This document shows, one piece after another, positions 17,290 to 26,768 of a stretch of DNA of 64,000 bases. The number at the start of each line of letters is the position of its first letter. Position 1 is the first letter of the stretch. The stretch is from Nocardia neocaledoniensis (GTDB lineage Bacteria; Actinomycetota; Actinomycetes; Mycobacteriales; Mycobacteriaceae): NCBI RefSeq assembly GCF_003182135.1, contig NZ_QGTL01000004.1, positions 62,001 through 126,000 on the forward strand. Reading direction: 5' to 3'. Position numbers and translations under genes: made by a program. Under the pieces are notes generated by a model, which did no database searches, was not told the DNA's origin, and worked only from the letters and a program-made list of their open reading frames with translations.

Positions 17290-17694
17290 ATGTTCATGCT
17301 GGCGGACAAGTCAGCGATCGAGTGGGTCCTGCGCGATCCGACCGCGGCCGCTGATTTCCACGCGGTGACCAGTACCCCCGGGGCCCTTGTCGCCGCATGC
17401 CACCTGACCGCGCTCGAAATCGGCTACTCGGCGCGCTCACTCGCGGACTACACCGCGAAGATCGGACATCAGAGGGCACTCGTCTGGCTGCCTGTCACCG
17501 AGGAAGCGATGGACAGGGCACTCGCGGTGCAAGGCCTGCTCGCCGAGCGCGGTACCCATCGGCTCCCGATCCCTGATCTGATCATCGCCGCGACAGCCGA
17601 GGTGCACGGCGCGACCGTCATGCACGTCGACAGCGACTACGAAACGATCGCGGAGGTCACCGGCCAACCGCATCACCGGCTGCCGACCACATGA
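17290..17694 (+). CDS. vapC: VapC-type PIN-domain ribonuclease toxin
   Basis: 134 residues. PIN-domain acidic residues are in place: Asp6 (MLADKSAIEW; the usual DTS is DKS here), Glu43 (TALEIGYS), Asp96 (IPDLIIAATAEVHG) and Asp114 or Asp116 (VMHVDSDYETIAEVTGQ). PIN toxins cleave structured RNA such as tRNA when the antitoxin is degraded. Appears intact, and forms a two-gene operon with the VapB-type gene. Confidence 0.9.
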   Translation: MFMLADKSAIEWVLRDPTAAADFHAVTSTPGALVAACHLTALEIGYSARSLADYTAKIGHQRALVWLPVTEEAMDRALAVQGLLAERGTHRLPIPDLIIAATAEVHGATVMHVDSDYETIAEVTGQPHHRLPTT

Positions 17695-17707
17695 GCGGTG
17701 AGCGCGT

Positions 17708-18232
17708 TCAGCAATCCTGGAACCAGGCTTTGACGTAGCCCGCGGATTGGTAGGCGTAGTCCCAGGCCCAGCGGGCCGGGGAGAGGTGGGGCTTCGGGTC
17801 TACGAAGAGGAGCTCGCCGGGCCAGCACTTGCCGAGGATGTAGCGGGAGCGGGAGATGTGCGGGGTGAAGGTGACCACGATGACGCGGGTCCAGCCGGCG
17901 CCGAGGCGGGCCAGTTCGCGGCCTTCGCCGAGGGTGGTGCGAGGGCTGGGGTCGAAGCAGATGACCTCGAAGCTGTACCCGCCGTGGCAGATCCGGTTGA
18001 CCAGCGGGCTGCGCTCGTAGGGGTTCGAGATCAGCACGCGCGGTGCGTAGCCCGCCGCGGCCAGCTGTAATCCGAGTTCTTCACGCCCGTCGTGGGCACC
18101 CCCGAGGACGAGGATCGCGTCGGCGCGCACCGGTTCGTCGGTGCGCGGCCGCACATACACCGGCCACAGCGCGACCGCCACGATCAGGGCCGTGAGCAGC
18201 AGCGCACCGAGAACGAGCAGGGTTCGGCGCAC
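17708..18232 (-). CDS. YdcF/ElyC-family (DUF218) membrane-anchored protein
   Basis: 174 residues. One N-terminal membrane helix (LLVLGALLLTALIVAVALWPVYV), then the DUF218 pattern: ADAILVLGGAHDGREELGLQLA, RVLISNPY, PSPRTTLGEGRELARL and RVIVVTFTPHISRSRYIL. Family members are implicated in envelope polysaccharide or lipid-carrier metabolism; substrate unknown. Divergent from udgA, itself a sugar-nucleotide gene. Confidence 0.85.
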   Translation of the reverse strand: MRRTLLVLGALLLTALIVAVALWPVYVRPRTDEPVRADAILVLGGAHDGREELGLQLAAAGYAPRVLISNPYERSPLVNRICHGGYSFEVICFDPSPRTTLGEGRELARLGAGWTRVIVVTFTPHISRSRYILGKCWPGELLFVDPKPHLSPARWAWDYAYQSAGYVKAWFQDC

Positions 18233-18497
18233 GCACTCCCGCCTCTCTGGCCAGTCGGACAGGCCGGTCTTCTGGATCTCAGGCCGCCGAGATCCCGACG
18301 AGGATGCCGATCAACCTACGCCGACGGCCGCAGCCGCGAGCAGCTCCGTCCGGCGCGTCACCCCCCTTACCCGCCGACCGGCCACACTGTCGTCGACCTG
18401 CGCGGACGCTCGACGTCTCCCCCTGTACACCAGATGTTGCGCCCGCTCTTGCCTCGCTGACGCGGCGTAGCCACGCGCGCGCCTTACCAACGGAAGC

Positions 18498-19820
18498 ATG
18501 CGATGCACAGTCTTCGGAACGGGGTACCTGGGGGCCACGCACGCAGCGTGTATGGCCGAGCTGGGGCATGACGTGGTCGGGGTCGATGTCGATCCCGGCA
18601 AGGTGGCCAAACTGGCCGATGGGGTGGTGCCGTTCTACGAACCCGGCCTGGACGAGGTGCTGCAACGCAACCTCGCCGCGGGCAGGCTGCGGTTCACCAC
18701 CGACTACGAGGACGCCGCGGCCCACGCCGACATGCACTTCCTCGGTGTCGGCACACCGCAGAAGAAGGGCGAGTACGGCGCGGACCTGAAATACGTGCAC
18801 GCCGTGATCGATACGCTGGCGCCGATGCTGGAGCGCCCGGCGATGATCGTCGGCAAGTCGACGGTGCCGGTGGGCACCGCCGCGGCGCTGGGCGAGCGGG
18901 CCCGCGCGGCGGCGAACGTCGACGTCGAGGTCGCCTGGAATCCGGAATTCCTCCGCGAGGGCTTCGCCGTGCAGGACACCCTGCGCCCGGACCGCCTGGT
19001 CCTCGGCCTCGACGCTGCGCGCGAGCGGGCCGGCTGGGTGGAGCAGCAGATCCGCGAGGTCTACGCCGATCTGATCGCCGCCGAGATCCCGTTCCTGCTC
19101 ACCGACCTGGCCACCGCCGAACTGGTGAAGGTCTCGGCGAACGCCTTTCTGGCGACGAAGATCTCGTTCATCAACGCCGTCTCCGAGGTGTGCGAGGCGA
19201 CCGGCGCCGATGTGACGATGCTGGCCGACGCGCTCGGCTACGACGCCCGGATCGGCCGCCGATTCCTCAACGCCGGACTGGGTTTCGGCGGCGGTTGCCT
19301 GCCCAAGGACATCCGCGCGTTCATGGCCCGCTCCGGCGAGCTGGGCGCCGACCACGCGGTGGCGTTCCTGCGCGAGGTCGACAACATCAACATGCGCCGC
19401 CGCACCAAGGTGGTCGACATGGCCGCCCGCGCCTGCGGCGGCTCGCTGCTGGGCGCCAACGTGGCCGTCCTCGGCGCCGCGTTCAAGCCGGAATCCGACG
19501 ACGTGCGCGATTCCCCGGCGCTGAACGTGGCGGGGATGATCCAGCTGCACGGCGCCGTCGTCACCGTGTACGACCCCAAGGCCGTGGAGAATTCGCGCCG
19601 CGTGTTCCCCACCCTGAACTACGCGACCTCGGTGGCCGAGGCCTGCGATCGCGCCGACGTGGTCCTGGTCCTCACCGAGTGGAACGAATTCACCGCGCTG
19701 ACTCCGGCCGACCTCGACCCCGTGGTGCGGTCCCGCTCGATCATCGACGGCCGCAATTGTTTGGACAGCGCAAGCTGGCGCGCAGCCGGGTGGGTGTACG
19801 CCGGACTCGGCACCCCGTAG
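18498..19820 (+). CDS. udgA: UDP-glucose 6-dehydrogenase
   Basis: 440 residues. Makes UDP-glucuronate from UDP-glucose with two NAD+. N-terminal Rossmann motif FGTGYLGATHA (6-16), VGVDVDPGKV, substrate loop EVAWNPEFLREGFA, catalytic Cys267 in GFGGGCLPKD, C-terminal domain GAAFKPESDDVRDSPALNV. Full length for the family. In M. tuberculosis the homologue Rv0322 lies next to dcd (Rv0321); here dcd is about 6 kb away. Confidence 0.95.
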   Translation: MRCTVFGTGYLGATHAACMAELGHDVVGVDVDPGKVAKLADGVVPFYEPGLDEVLQRNLAAGRLRFTTDYEDAAAHADMHFLGVGTPQKKGEYGADLKYVHAVIDTLAPMLERPAMIVGKSTVPVGTAAALGERARAAANVDVEVAWNPEFLREGFAVQDTLRPDRLVLGLDAARERAGWVEQQIREVYADLIAAEIPFLLTDLATAELVKVSANAFLATKISFINAVSEVCEATGADVTMLADALGYDARIGRRFLNAGLGFGGGCLPKDIRAFMARSGELGADHAVAFLREVDNINMRRRTKVVDMAARACGGSLLGANVAVLGAAFKPESDDVRDSPALNVAGMIQLHGAVVTVYDPKAVENSRRVFPTLNYATSVAEACDRADVVLVLTEWNEFTALTPADLDPVVRSRSIIDGRNCLDSASWRAAGWVYAGLGTP

Positions 19821-19908
19821 AGTGGCGATCCAAGCGGGGGCTGCCGGGACATTGTTCCGAGTGTGCAGGCTCCGCATGTCGTGCAGTAGGGATCGAGATG
19901 GGTAGCTG

Positions 19909-21267
19909 ATGAGTTCGGTACTGGGAGTATCGGTGGGGGCCGGGACGGTGCGTCTCGCGCGCCCGCTCCACAGCGGCCCACACGGGTTCGTCCCGCCGTA
20001 TTCCTTCGACCTGCAGACCATTTCGTTGCCCGAGCACCAGGCCGAGGAGTCGGCGGCCGACGCGATCGCCGTCGCGCTGGCCGCCGCGCCCGAGATCACG
20101 GCCACCACGGTCACCTTCCGCAGCGACGCGCAGGCCAGGGCGATCCGGGCGGCGATGGCTCGCCGTCAGCTCACCAACTATCAGCTGGTTCCCGAAGCCG
20201 TCGCCGCGGTGCACTTCGCGCACGCGACCACCGATATGCGCGAGGTCTCGGCGCTGGCCGTCTACGACCTCGGCAGTTCGGGGCTCACGGTGAGCGTGGT
20301 GAACGCCCGCACCAGCGACGTCTATCAGTGCGAGCGCACCAGCGACATCAGCGGCGACTACCTCGATTCGCTGATCAGGGAACAGCAGATCGCCTCCGGC
20401 CGGATCGCGCACCCGGCCGACCCGGTGGGCCTGGCCGAGCTCGACGCGCTGTGCCGCGCTGCCAAGGAGCAGCTGTCCAGCAGCAACGCGGTGGCGCTGC
20501 CGAGTGAGCAGGGCCTGGTGCTGCTCACGCAGGAGAACTTCGAAGCGCTGATGATGCTGGCGATCGAGTCGTCGGCGCGGATGACGCGCGATGTCGTCAT
20601 CCGCGCGCAGCAGCCGGTGCAGGCGGTCCTGGTGATCGGCGGCGGCGCCCGGATCCCGCTGATCGCGCGCGTACTGGAACGCACGATCGGCGTGCCGGTG
20701 CTGGTGCCGCCGGAGCCGGAGACGGCCCTGGCCCGCGGCGCCGCACTGCTGGCCCGCCCCGCGCAGGTCCAGCAGGCTCCGGCCGCACCCGCTGCGGTCC
20801 CGATGGGCGAGCCCGACGACGCCACCCCCGCCTGGCTGACGGCGCCCGCGCGCCGTCGTCCGCTGAGCGCCCTCACCAGCAGGGCGGGCCACAACCGCCG
20901 CGAACTCAATGGCGCCGTCCTGACCGTCAGCGCGCTGGTGGTGGTCTCCGCGATCGGCCTCGGCCTCGGCTACGGCCCCGAGGTACTCGAGCGCGGCAAT
21001 TCCAGCGACGGTTCGCAGGCGGTCCCCGAGTCGTCGGCACCGCGGCCGACCCTGGCCGGTCCGTCCTCGGCGGCGCCCCCGACCACCGACGCGATCCACG
21101 CCACGGTCGCGGCGCCCCCGCCCACGCAGCAGAATGCCGGGCCGACGACCGAGACGCCCGCACCGCAGGGCCCGAACACCTTCACCGTGGTGCCGGGCCT
21201 GCCCCCGATCGTGGTCCCGACGTTGCCGCCAGTGGTGTTGCCCGGCTTCCCGCCGCCGGGCGGCTAG
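19909..21267 (+). CDS. Hsp70-family (actin-fold) membrane protein, third paralogue
   Basis: 452 residues. Actin/Hsp70 motifs: VYDLGSSGLTVSVV (phosphate-2, about 120-133) and AVLVIGGGARIPLIARVL (adenosine, about 240-257). The canonical N-terminal phosphate-1 strand is shortened (MSSVLGVSVGAGTVRLARPL). One membrane helix (about 344-362, LTVSALVVVSAIGLGLGYG) precedes a Pro/Thr-rich tail ending in repeated PP(I/V)VVP(T/G)LPP. No Hsp70 substrate-binding domain. Closely resembles 3228-5018 in layout, indicating gene-family expansion. Confidence 0.8.
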   Translation: MSSVLGVSVGAGTVRLARPLHSGPHGFVPPYSFDLQTISLPEHQAEESAADAIAVALAAAPEITATTVTFRSDAQARAIRAAMARRQLTNYQLVPEAVAAVHFAHATTDMREVSALAVYDLGSSGLTVSVVNARTSDVYQCERTSDISGDYLDSLIREQQIASGRIAHPADPVGLAELDALCRAAKEQLSSSNAVALPSEQGLVLLTQENFEALMMLAIESSARMTRDVVIRAQQPVQAVLVIGGGARIPLIARVLERTIGVPVLVPPEPETALARGAALLARPAQVQQAPAAPAAVPMGEPDDATPAWLTAPARRRPLSALTSRAGHNRRELNGAVLTVSALVVVSAIGLGLGYGPEVLERGNSSDGSQAVPESSAPRPTLAGPSSAAPPTTDAIHATVAAPPPTQQNAGPTTETPAPQGPNTFTVVPGLPPIVVPTLPPVVLPGFPPPGG

Positions 21268-21268
21268 C

Positions 21269-22543
21269 TCAGTTCCTGGCGTGCCTGGCCCGGCGCGGCG
21301 CCTCCGCGGGCTTGTCGGCGCCGAACGGCCGGGCGAGCAGCACGGCGATGGCGGTGGTGAGCGGCACCGAGAGGGCCAGCGCGATACCGCCCACGGCGGA
21401 CCGGGCGATCTCGATGGCGACCGCGTCACCGGTGAGCACGTCGGTGATGGAGCGCCCGGCGACACTGAAGATCAGCAGCAGCGGCAGCGCGCCGCCGGCG
21501 TAGGCGAGCACCAGCGTGTAGACGGTGCTGGCGATGTGGTCGCGGCCGACGCGCATGGTGGCGGTGAAGATCTCGCGCCGGGACGCGCCCTCGTCGAGCG
21601 CCGCGAGCTCGAAGGCCGCCGAGGCCTGGGTGATGGTCACGTCGTTGAGCACACCGAGCGAGCCGATGATGAATCCGGCCAGCAGCAGTCCGGTGATGCT
21701 CACGTGCTCGAGATAGGTCGCCACATTGGTGTTCTGTTCCTCGGACAGCCCGGTGAGGTTGGTGACCTCCAGCGTCAGCCAGGACAGGAAGGCCGCCACC
21801 AGCATCGACGCGAGTGTCCCGAGCAGCGCGGAACTCGTCCGCAGATTCAGTCCGTGCGCGAGATAGAGCACCACGTAGAGGATCAGCGCGCCCGACACCA
21901 GTGCGACGGGGATCGCGGGCTTGCCGTCGAGCAGCGCGGGCAGCAGGAACATGACGACGACGGCGAACGCGAACAGCAGCCCGAGCAGCGCCCTGAACCC
22001 GCGCCACCGCGCGACCACGCAGATCACCACCACGAACGCGAGCACGATCACCAGCAGCGGCAGCCCGCGCGAGTAGTCCTCGAACGCGTACATGGTGCTG
22101 CCGCTGGGATCGGCGGCGCGCACGATCCGGATCTCGTCACCGGCCCGCAGATCCGGCTGACCCGGCCCCGGCGCGATCTCGAACAGGGTTTTCGACCCCT
22201 TGTCCGGGCCCGAATCGATCCGGATGACGCTGCGCTGACAGGTGTAGGCGGCGTTGCGCGGCGCCGCGGGCTGATCGGTGAAGACCCGGCCGAGCGAGCT
22301 GCTTCCACACGGCCCGACATCCTGCAGGACGACAGTGCCCGCCTCGGTCTGCACGGCGCCGCCGGTGGCGGTCTGCATCGGCAGGGGGATCTCGACCTGC
22401 TGCGCGCCCGGCCAGAGCAGCACCGTCGCGATCAGCACCACCGCCCCGATGACGCTGAGCAGTCCGACGACGACCTTCGCGGCGGTGGCCCCGATGGCAA
22501 TCGGACCCGAGTGGTCGTGGTGGTGGTGATGATGATCGCTCAC
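21269..22543 (-). CDS. YibE/F-family multi-pass membrane protein with His-rich N-terminus
   Basis: 424 residues from GTG 22543 (V/M SDHHHHHHDHS), preferred to TTG 22573. After the His tract comes one membrane helix, an extracytoplasmic domain of about 130 residues with two Cys, then about seven further helices bearing the YibE/F signatures SALLGTLASM, LLAGFIIGSLGVLNDVTITQA and ASRREIFTATMRVGRDHI. The transport substrate of YibE/F is not established; the N-terminal His run suggests metal binding. A Zur-like sequence lies just upstream. Convergent with the Hsp70-like gene (1 bp between stops). Confidence 0.85.
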   Translation of the reverse strand: MSDHHHHHHDHSGPIAIGATAAKVVVGLLSVIGAVVLIATVLLWPGAQQVEIPLPMQTATGGAVQTEAGTVVLQDVGPCGSSSLGRVFTDQPAAPRNAAYTCQRSVIRIDSGPDKGSKTLFEIAPGPGQPDLRAGDEIRIVRAADPSGSTMYAFEDYSRGLPLLVIVLAFVVVICVVARWRGFRALLGLLFAFAVVVMFLLPALLDGKPAIPVALVSGALILYVVLYLAHGLNLRTSSALLGTLASMLVAAFLSWLTLEVTNLTGLSEEQNTNVATYLEHVSITGLLLAGFIIGSLGVLNDVTITQASAAFELAALDEGASRREIFTATMRVGRDHIASTVYTLVLAYAGGALPLLLIFSVAGRSITDVLTGDAVAIEIARSAVGGIALALSVPLTTAIAVLLARPFGADKPAEAPRRARHARN

Positions 22544-22819
22544 GGCCAAAACACTAAGCGATATCGTTTTCAAGAACGACTCGAGGCGATCACGCTCCCG
22601 AGGTACAGGCGGCGGAGAGCAGGGGGATGTCTCCGCCGCCTGGTGGCCGGCGCCCAGGGGGGTAGGCGCTCGTACCTAGGGCTCTCGGTTGTCCAGGGGG
22701 GGTAGACAACCGGGCCGGGCGCCGAAGCGCCGAGGACTACTGTACACAAAACTCGGACTTTTGCACTAGTACATCTTCAAAATGTCCGAGATTCCAAACC
22801 TGGGGTCTGTTTCAACCCA
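22544..22819. promoter_or_regulatory. YibE/F upstream region with Zur-like box and stem-loop
   Basis: On the minus strand 22572-22559 reads tgaaaacgatatcg, 11 of 14 matches to a TGAAAATGATTTTC-type Zur half-palindrome as I recall it, 15-30 bp before the GTG start. A separate 8-bp stem cggttgtc / gacaaccg (22686-22693, 22705-22712) encloses a G-rich loop. 22740-22800 is locally AT-rich. No gene seen. Confidence 0.35.
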
Positions 22820-24067
22820 CTACTGACGGTAGCTGGCCAGGAAGTTTCCGAACCGCTCGATCGCCACCGCGAGATCCCGCGCCCACGGCAGGGTCACGAT
22901 CCGCAGGTGATCGGTGTCGGGCCAGTTGAACCCGGTGCCCTGCACCATCAGGATCTTCTCCTGCAGCAGCAGGTCGAGCACCAGCTTCGCGTCGTCGTGG
23001 ATCTCGTGCACGTTCGGATCGAGGCGCGGGAACGCGTACAGCGCGCCGCGCGGCTTCACACACGAGACGCCGGGGATCATGTTGAGCCGCTCCCAGGCCA
23101 CGTCCCGCTGCTCGAGCAGGCGCCCGCCGGGCAGGATCAGATCCTCGATGCTCTGGTGTCCGCCGAGCGCCACCTGGATGGCGTGCTGGGCGGGCACGTT
23201 CGGGCACAACCGGGACGAGGCCAGCAGGTCTATCCCCTCGAGAAAACCCGCCGCGTGGTCCTTGGGGCCGGTGATCGCGAGCCAGCCCGCGCGGTACCCG
23301 GCCACCCGGTACGCCTTGGACAGGCCGTTGAAGGTCAGGCACAGCAGGTCGGGCGCGAGCGAGGCCAGCGAGATGTGCTTGGCGTCGTCGTAGAGGATCT
23401 TGTCGTAGATCTCGTCGGCCAGCAGCAGCAGCCGATGCTTGCGCGCCAAGTCGACGATCTGCTGCAACACCTCCGCCGAGTACACCGCACCCGTCGGATT
23501 GTTGGGGTTGATCACCAGCAGGGCCTTGGTCTTGTCGGTGATCTTGGCTTCGATGTCGGCGATATCGGGCTGCCAGCCGTTCGCCTCGTCGCACAGGTAG
23601 TGCACGGGGGTGCCGCCGGCCAGGCTGGTCATGGCGGTCCACAGCGGGTAGTCGGGGGCCGGGATCAGCACCTCGTCGCCGTTGTCGAGCAGCGCCTGCA
23701 TGGTGACGGTGATCAGCTCGGACACGCCGTTGCCCAGGTAGACGTCGTCCACGTCGAGCTCGGGGAAGCCCGGCACCAGCTCATACCTGGTGACGATGGC
23801 GCGCCGCGCCGACAGGATGCCCTTGGACTCGGAGTACCCCTGCGCGTACGGCAGGGCGGCGATCATGTCGCGCATGATCACATCGGGGGCCTCGAAGCCG
23901 AACGGGGCCGGGTTGCCGATGTTGAGTTTGAGGATGCGATGCCCCTCGGCCTCCAGCCGTGCCGCGTGTGCGTGTACCGGCCCACGGATCTCGTAGACCA
24001 CGTTCTGCAGCTTCTTCGACTGCTCGAGAACGCGCGGAGGCACATGCGGCGACTGATTCGGACTCAC
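22820..24067 (-). CDS. alaA: alanine aminotransferase (PLP fold type I)
   Basis: 415 residues. Class I/II aminotransferase: LNIGNPAPFGF, NGVSELI, APDYPLW, the aspartate loop NPNNPTGAVYS, DEIYDKI, the PLP-binding Lys251 in FNGLSKAYRVAGYRAGW, and the C-terminal Arg region TDHLRIVTLPW. Strongly resembles E. coli AlaA and mycobacterial AspC/Rv0337c, the neighbour of Rv0338c. Interconverts alanine/2-oxoglutarate and pyruvate/glutamate in the cytoplasm. It follows the HTH regulator gene by 42 bp on the same strand. Confidence 0.9.
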   Translation of the reverse strand: MSPNQSPHVPPRVLEQSKKLQNVVYEIRGPVHAHAARLEAEGHRILKLNIGNPAPFGFEAPDVIMRDMIAALPYAQGYSESKGILSARRAIVTRYELVPGFPELDVDDVYLGNGVSELITVTMQALLDNGDEVLIPAPDYPLWTAMTSLAGGTPVHYLCDEANGWQPDIADIEAKITDKTKALLVINPNNPTGAVYSAEVLQQIVDLARKHRLLLLADEIYDKILYDDAKHISLASLAPDLLCLTFNGLSKAYRVAGYRAGWLAITGPKDHAAGFLEGIDLLASSRLCPNVPAQHAIQVALGGHQSIEDLILPGGRLLEQRDVAWERLNMIPGVSCVKPRGALYAFPRLDPNVHEIHDDAKLVLDLLLQEKILMVQGTGFNWPDTDHLRIVTLPWARDLAVAIERFGNFLASYRQ

Positions 24068-24109
24068 CCGACCATGGTGCCATCCGGCCGCAAACGAATT
24101 AGGGATGCC

Positions 24110-25423
24110 CTAGGTGGGACGGCTGCTGAGCGCGGCGGTCGCGACGCAGAACTCCTCGATGCGCTCGTCGAGGCCGCGCGCTTCCACCGCGTCGCGATAG
24201 GTCGGCGCGGCGATGCGGCGGCGCAGGCCGACCAGCCTCTCGCCGAGCTGGGCGATGCGCAGGTCCTCGGGCAGACCGAGGACGGGCCGCAGGGCGTCGG
24301 CGGCGCCGTCGATGCTGCCGTTGATGAGGTGCGCGGCGGCGTTGTCGACCCTGGCCAGCGATTCGGCGCCGTAGGAGCGTTGCCGGGCGGGGCCGCCGCT
24401 GTAGAGGGTGATGGCGCGCTCGGTGGCGGCCAGCGCCTGTTCGGCGCGGCCGAGCTGGATGCAGGTGGCGCCCGCGTAGTAGGCCGCCTTGGGTTCGGGG
24501 AAGCCGAACACGCCGCCGATCTCGTCGTGCAGTTCGTCGCGCACGTCACCGGCCGCGGTCTCGGCCGCGCGCAGGCAGCGATCGGTCTCGGTGTCGCTGC
24601 CGAGCCGCGCCCACACCCGCGCCTCGATGTTGAGCAGACGCACCCGGCCGATGCCCGCGCCGGCGAATTCCTGGCCGCTGCGCGCCAATTGGACCGCGTT
24701 GCGCGGCCGGTCCGACCAGTTCTCGATCAGCGCGTGCATGCCCCGTGTCCACGCGCGTAAGCCGTTGTGCCCGCTCAGTTCCGCGTAAGCCCATGCGGCT
24801 CTGATCTGTTCGCCCGCGGCGTCGAGATAGCCGAGGTCGGTGCTCGCGTTGGCCATCAGGCCCGACAGCGTTCCGGCCAGCAGGTACAGGTGACTGGTGT
24901 CGCCCGGTTTCTGCTGCCCGTCGAGTAGTCGGTACACCCGCCGCCGCACCCGCAGCATCTCGACCATCATCGGCGCCGGCGCGGCGTGCACGTACTCGTT
25001 CGCGATCCGCCGGACATCCGCGTCGAGCTGGGCCAGCGTGGTCGCGCCGACATTCGTGCCCTCCGCGGCGGCCGCGTGCTCGCTCGCCTCGTGCGCAGCC
25101 GCCATGATCAACTCCCTCTCCGACATCACCTCGGGCACAGCGCCTTTGCTCGCCCCGGCGTCGACGAAAGCGAGCAGGTCGACGTCACCTCCCGCGGGCG
25201 CGAGCAGCGTCGTGAAACGTGCGCGGACCACGTCGTCGGAACGCGCGAGCGACGTGTCGAGCGCTGCTTGATTCACCGGCCGCGGCCGCACACGCGCGCC
25301 GCCTGCCTCCCATTTGGACACCAGTCGTTCGTGCACGCCGAGATGAGCCGCGAACTCCCGGATGCTCATTCGTTTGGCATCACGAAGTGCTCTGGCTTCT
25401 CTTCCCGTCCACTCCCCGACCAC
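24110..25423 (-). CDS. XRE-type HTH regulator with TPR-like C-terminal domain
   Basis: 437 residues. N-terminal HTH: ALRDAKRMSIREFAAHLGVHERLVSKWEAGG (residues about 11-41, split here as recognition helix RLVSKWE). The rest is alpha-helical with repeats such as LYLLAGTLSGLMANASTDLG and AAYYAGATCIQLGRAEQALA, typical of actinobacterial regulators of the BldD-neighbour/tetratricopeptide class. Ligand and targets unknown. It may be co-transcribed with alaA. Confidence 0.8.
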   Translation of the reverse strand: MVGEWTGREARALRDAKRMSIREFAAHLGVHERLVSKWEAGGARVRPRPVNQAALDTSLARSDDVVRARFTTLLAPAGGDVDLLAFVDAGASKGAVPEVMSERELIMAAAHEASEHAAAAEGTNVGATTLAQLDADVRRIANEYVHAAPAPMMVEMLRVRRRVYRLLDGQQKPGDTSHLYLLAGTLSGLMANASTDLGYLDAAGEQIRAAWAYAELSGHNGLRAWTRGMHALIENWSDRPRNAVQLARSGQEFAGAGIGRVRLLNIEARVWARLGSDTETDRCLRAAETAAGDVRDELHDEIGGVFGFPEPKAAYYAGATCIQLGRAEQALAATERAITLYSGGPARQRSYGAESLARVDNAAAHLINGSIDGAADALRPVLGLPEDLRIAQLGERLVGLRRRIAAPTYRDAVEARGLDERIEEFCVATAALSSRPT

Positions 25424-25573
25424 AGCGTCACCTCATCCGACGGACAACTTCCTCCAGAGTACGAGGGACACAGTGAGACACACCACAATCTTGACCGAAT
25501 CGGTTGCCTGAGGCAGTGAAAGGGCGGTGCGGGGCAGTGGCCGCGGACGTGCGAAAAGGGAGATCCTGGACAG

Positions 25574-26086
25574 GTGGAAGCCAGGACTGTCGATGACTGG
25601 GTGTCTTGCTACCAGCGCGAATTCGGGCTACCCGTTCGCGAGCGCGGTGGCTTCGTGATGCTGCCGATCACCGATCGGCTGTGTGTGGTGCATCTGCCGA
25701 CCACGCGGGCCGAGCTGGTGCTCGCGGCCCTACGGGAGCAGCACCGGGAGGGTCCGGTGCTGGCCAGGCAGATCCGCTGGAGTCTGCTCGCCGAACCCGA
25801 TGCCAGACCGCCGGCCGAGGTGGCCACCGAGCTGGCCGGGCTCGATATCGATGTCCCCGGCGTCGGCAGCGCGGTCATGCTGCCGACCAGCCTGGGCCGC
25901 TGGAGCAGGGAGGGGTGCCACTGGGTGCGTCCGCCCGTCGCCAGGGACGTCTTACCGCCCCTGTCGCTGGTGCTGCACCTGGCGCTGTCGGTGACCGGTC
26001 AGCGGGTCTCTACGGCGTTGAGCGAGGCAGGCGGCAGCGGGAAGTTGAGGTACGACCGCGACGGCGTCGGCCCGCGCTGCCCCTGA
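25574..26086 (+). CDS. conserved-looking protein of unknown function
   Basis: 170 residues from GTG 25574 with gggag about 15 bp upstream. Composition and codon use look protein-like ([37 protein letters not shown]). The first 145 residues read as a compact alpha/beta domain; the last 30 run through the 3' end of the convergent dcd gene for 88 bp. I do not recognise a family. The C-terminal extension may be spurious if a frameshift occurred near 25995. Confidence 0.55.
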   Translation: MEARTVDDWVSCYQREFGLPVRERGGFVMLPITDRLCVVHLPTTRAELVLAALREQHREGPVLARQIRWSLLAEPDARPPAEVATELAGLDIDVPGVGSAVMLPTSLGRWSREGCHWVRPPVARDVLPPLSLVLHLALSVTGQRVSTALSEAGGSGKLRYDRDGVGPRCP

Positions 26087-26598
26087 TATTTCGACCCGGC
26101 CGCGGCGCTGCCGTACGGGTGCTCGGCCGGGCTGCTCAGCCGGATCAGGCACAGCTGGCCGATCTTCATCCCCGGCCACAGCGTGATCGGCAGATTCGCG
26201 ACGTTCGACAACTCCAGAGTGATATGCCCGCTGAACCCCGGGTCGATGAACCCCGCGGTCGAGTGCGTGAGCAGGCCCAACCGGCCCAGGCTCGACTTGC
26301 CCTCGAGGCGGCCGGCCAGGTCGTCGGGCAGCGAGCACACCTCGAGCGTGGAGCCGAGCACGAACTCGCCCGGGTGCAGCACGAACGGCTCCCCCGGTTT
26401 GGGTTCGACCAGGCTGGTGAGGTCGTCCTGCTGCAGGGCCGGATCGATGTGGGTGTAGCGGCTGTTGTCGAACACCCGGAACAGTCCGTCGAGGCGTACG
26501 TCGATGCTCGACGGCTGCACCATCGACTCCAACATCGGTTCGACACCGAGACGCCCAGCGGCGATCTCGGCCCGGATATCGCGATCGGAGAGCAGCAC
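25999..26598 (-). CDS. dcd: dCTP deaminase
   Basis: 199 residues from GTG 26598 ([16 protein letters not shown]); dCTP deaminases begin MLLSDRDI. Family motifs: [63 protein letters not shown] (active-site Glu in LELSN) and [12 protein letters not shown]. Converts dCTP to dUTP, and in actinobacteria the enzyme is often bifunctional, going on to dUMP. Length is close to the ~190 aa I recall for M. tuberculosis Dcd. Its 3' end overlaps a convergent gene by 88 bp. Confidence 0.95.
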   Translation of the reverse strand: MLLSDRDIRAEIAAGRLGVEPMLESMVQPSSIDVRLDGLFRVFDNSRYTHIDPALQQDDLTSLVEPKPGEPFVLHPGEFVLGSTLEVCSLPDDLAGRLEGKSSLGRLGLLTHSTAGFIDPGFSGHITLELSNVANLPITLWPGMKIGQLCLIRLSSPAEHPYGSAAAGSKYQGQRGPTPSRSYLNFPLPPASLNAVETR

Positions 26599-26768
26599 GC
26601 GCCCAGTGTAAGCAGGGCGATGCCGCAGGTAGACCGGCCCCACCCCTCCGAGGGCGGGCGAGGGGCGATCGGTGGCGGGGATGCGACCGATCGCCCCACG
26701 GGTCCGCGCGCGACCGACTCCGCCGCTCCGGGCCGGTCGGCGACACCGCAAGATTCGCGCTCGGCGCG

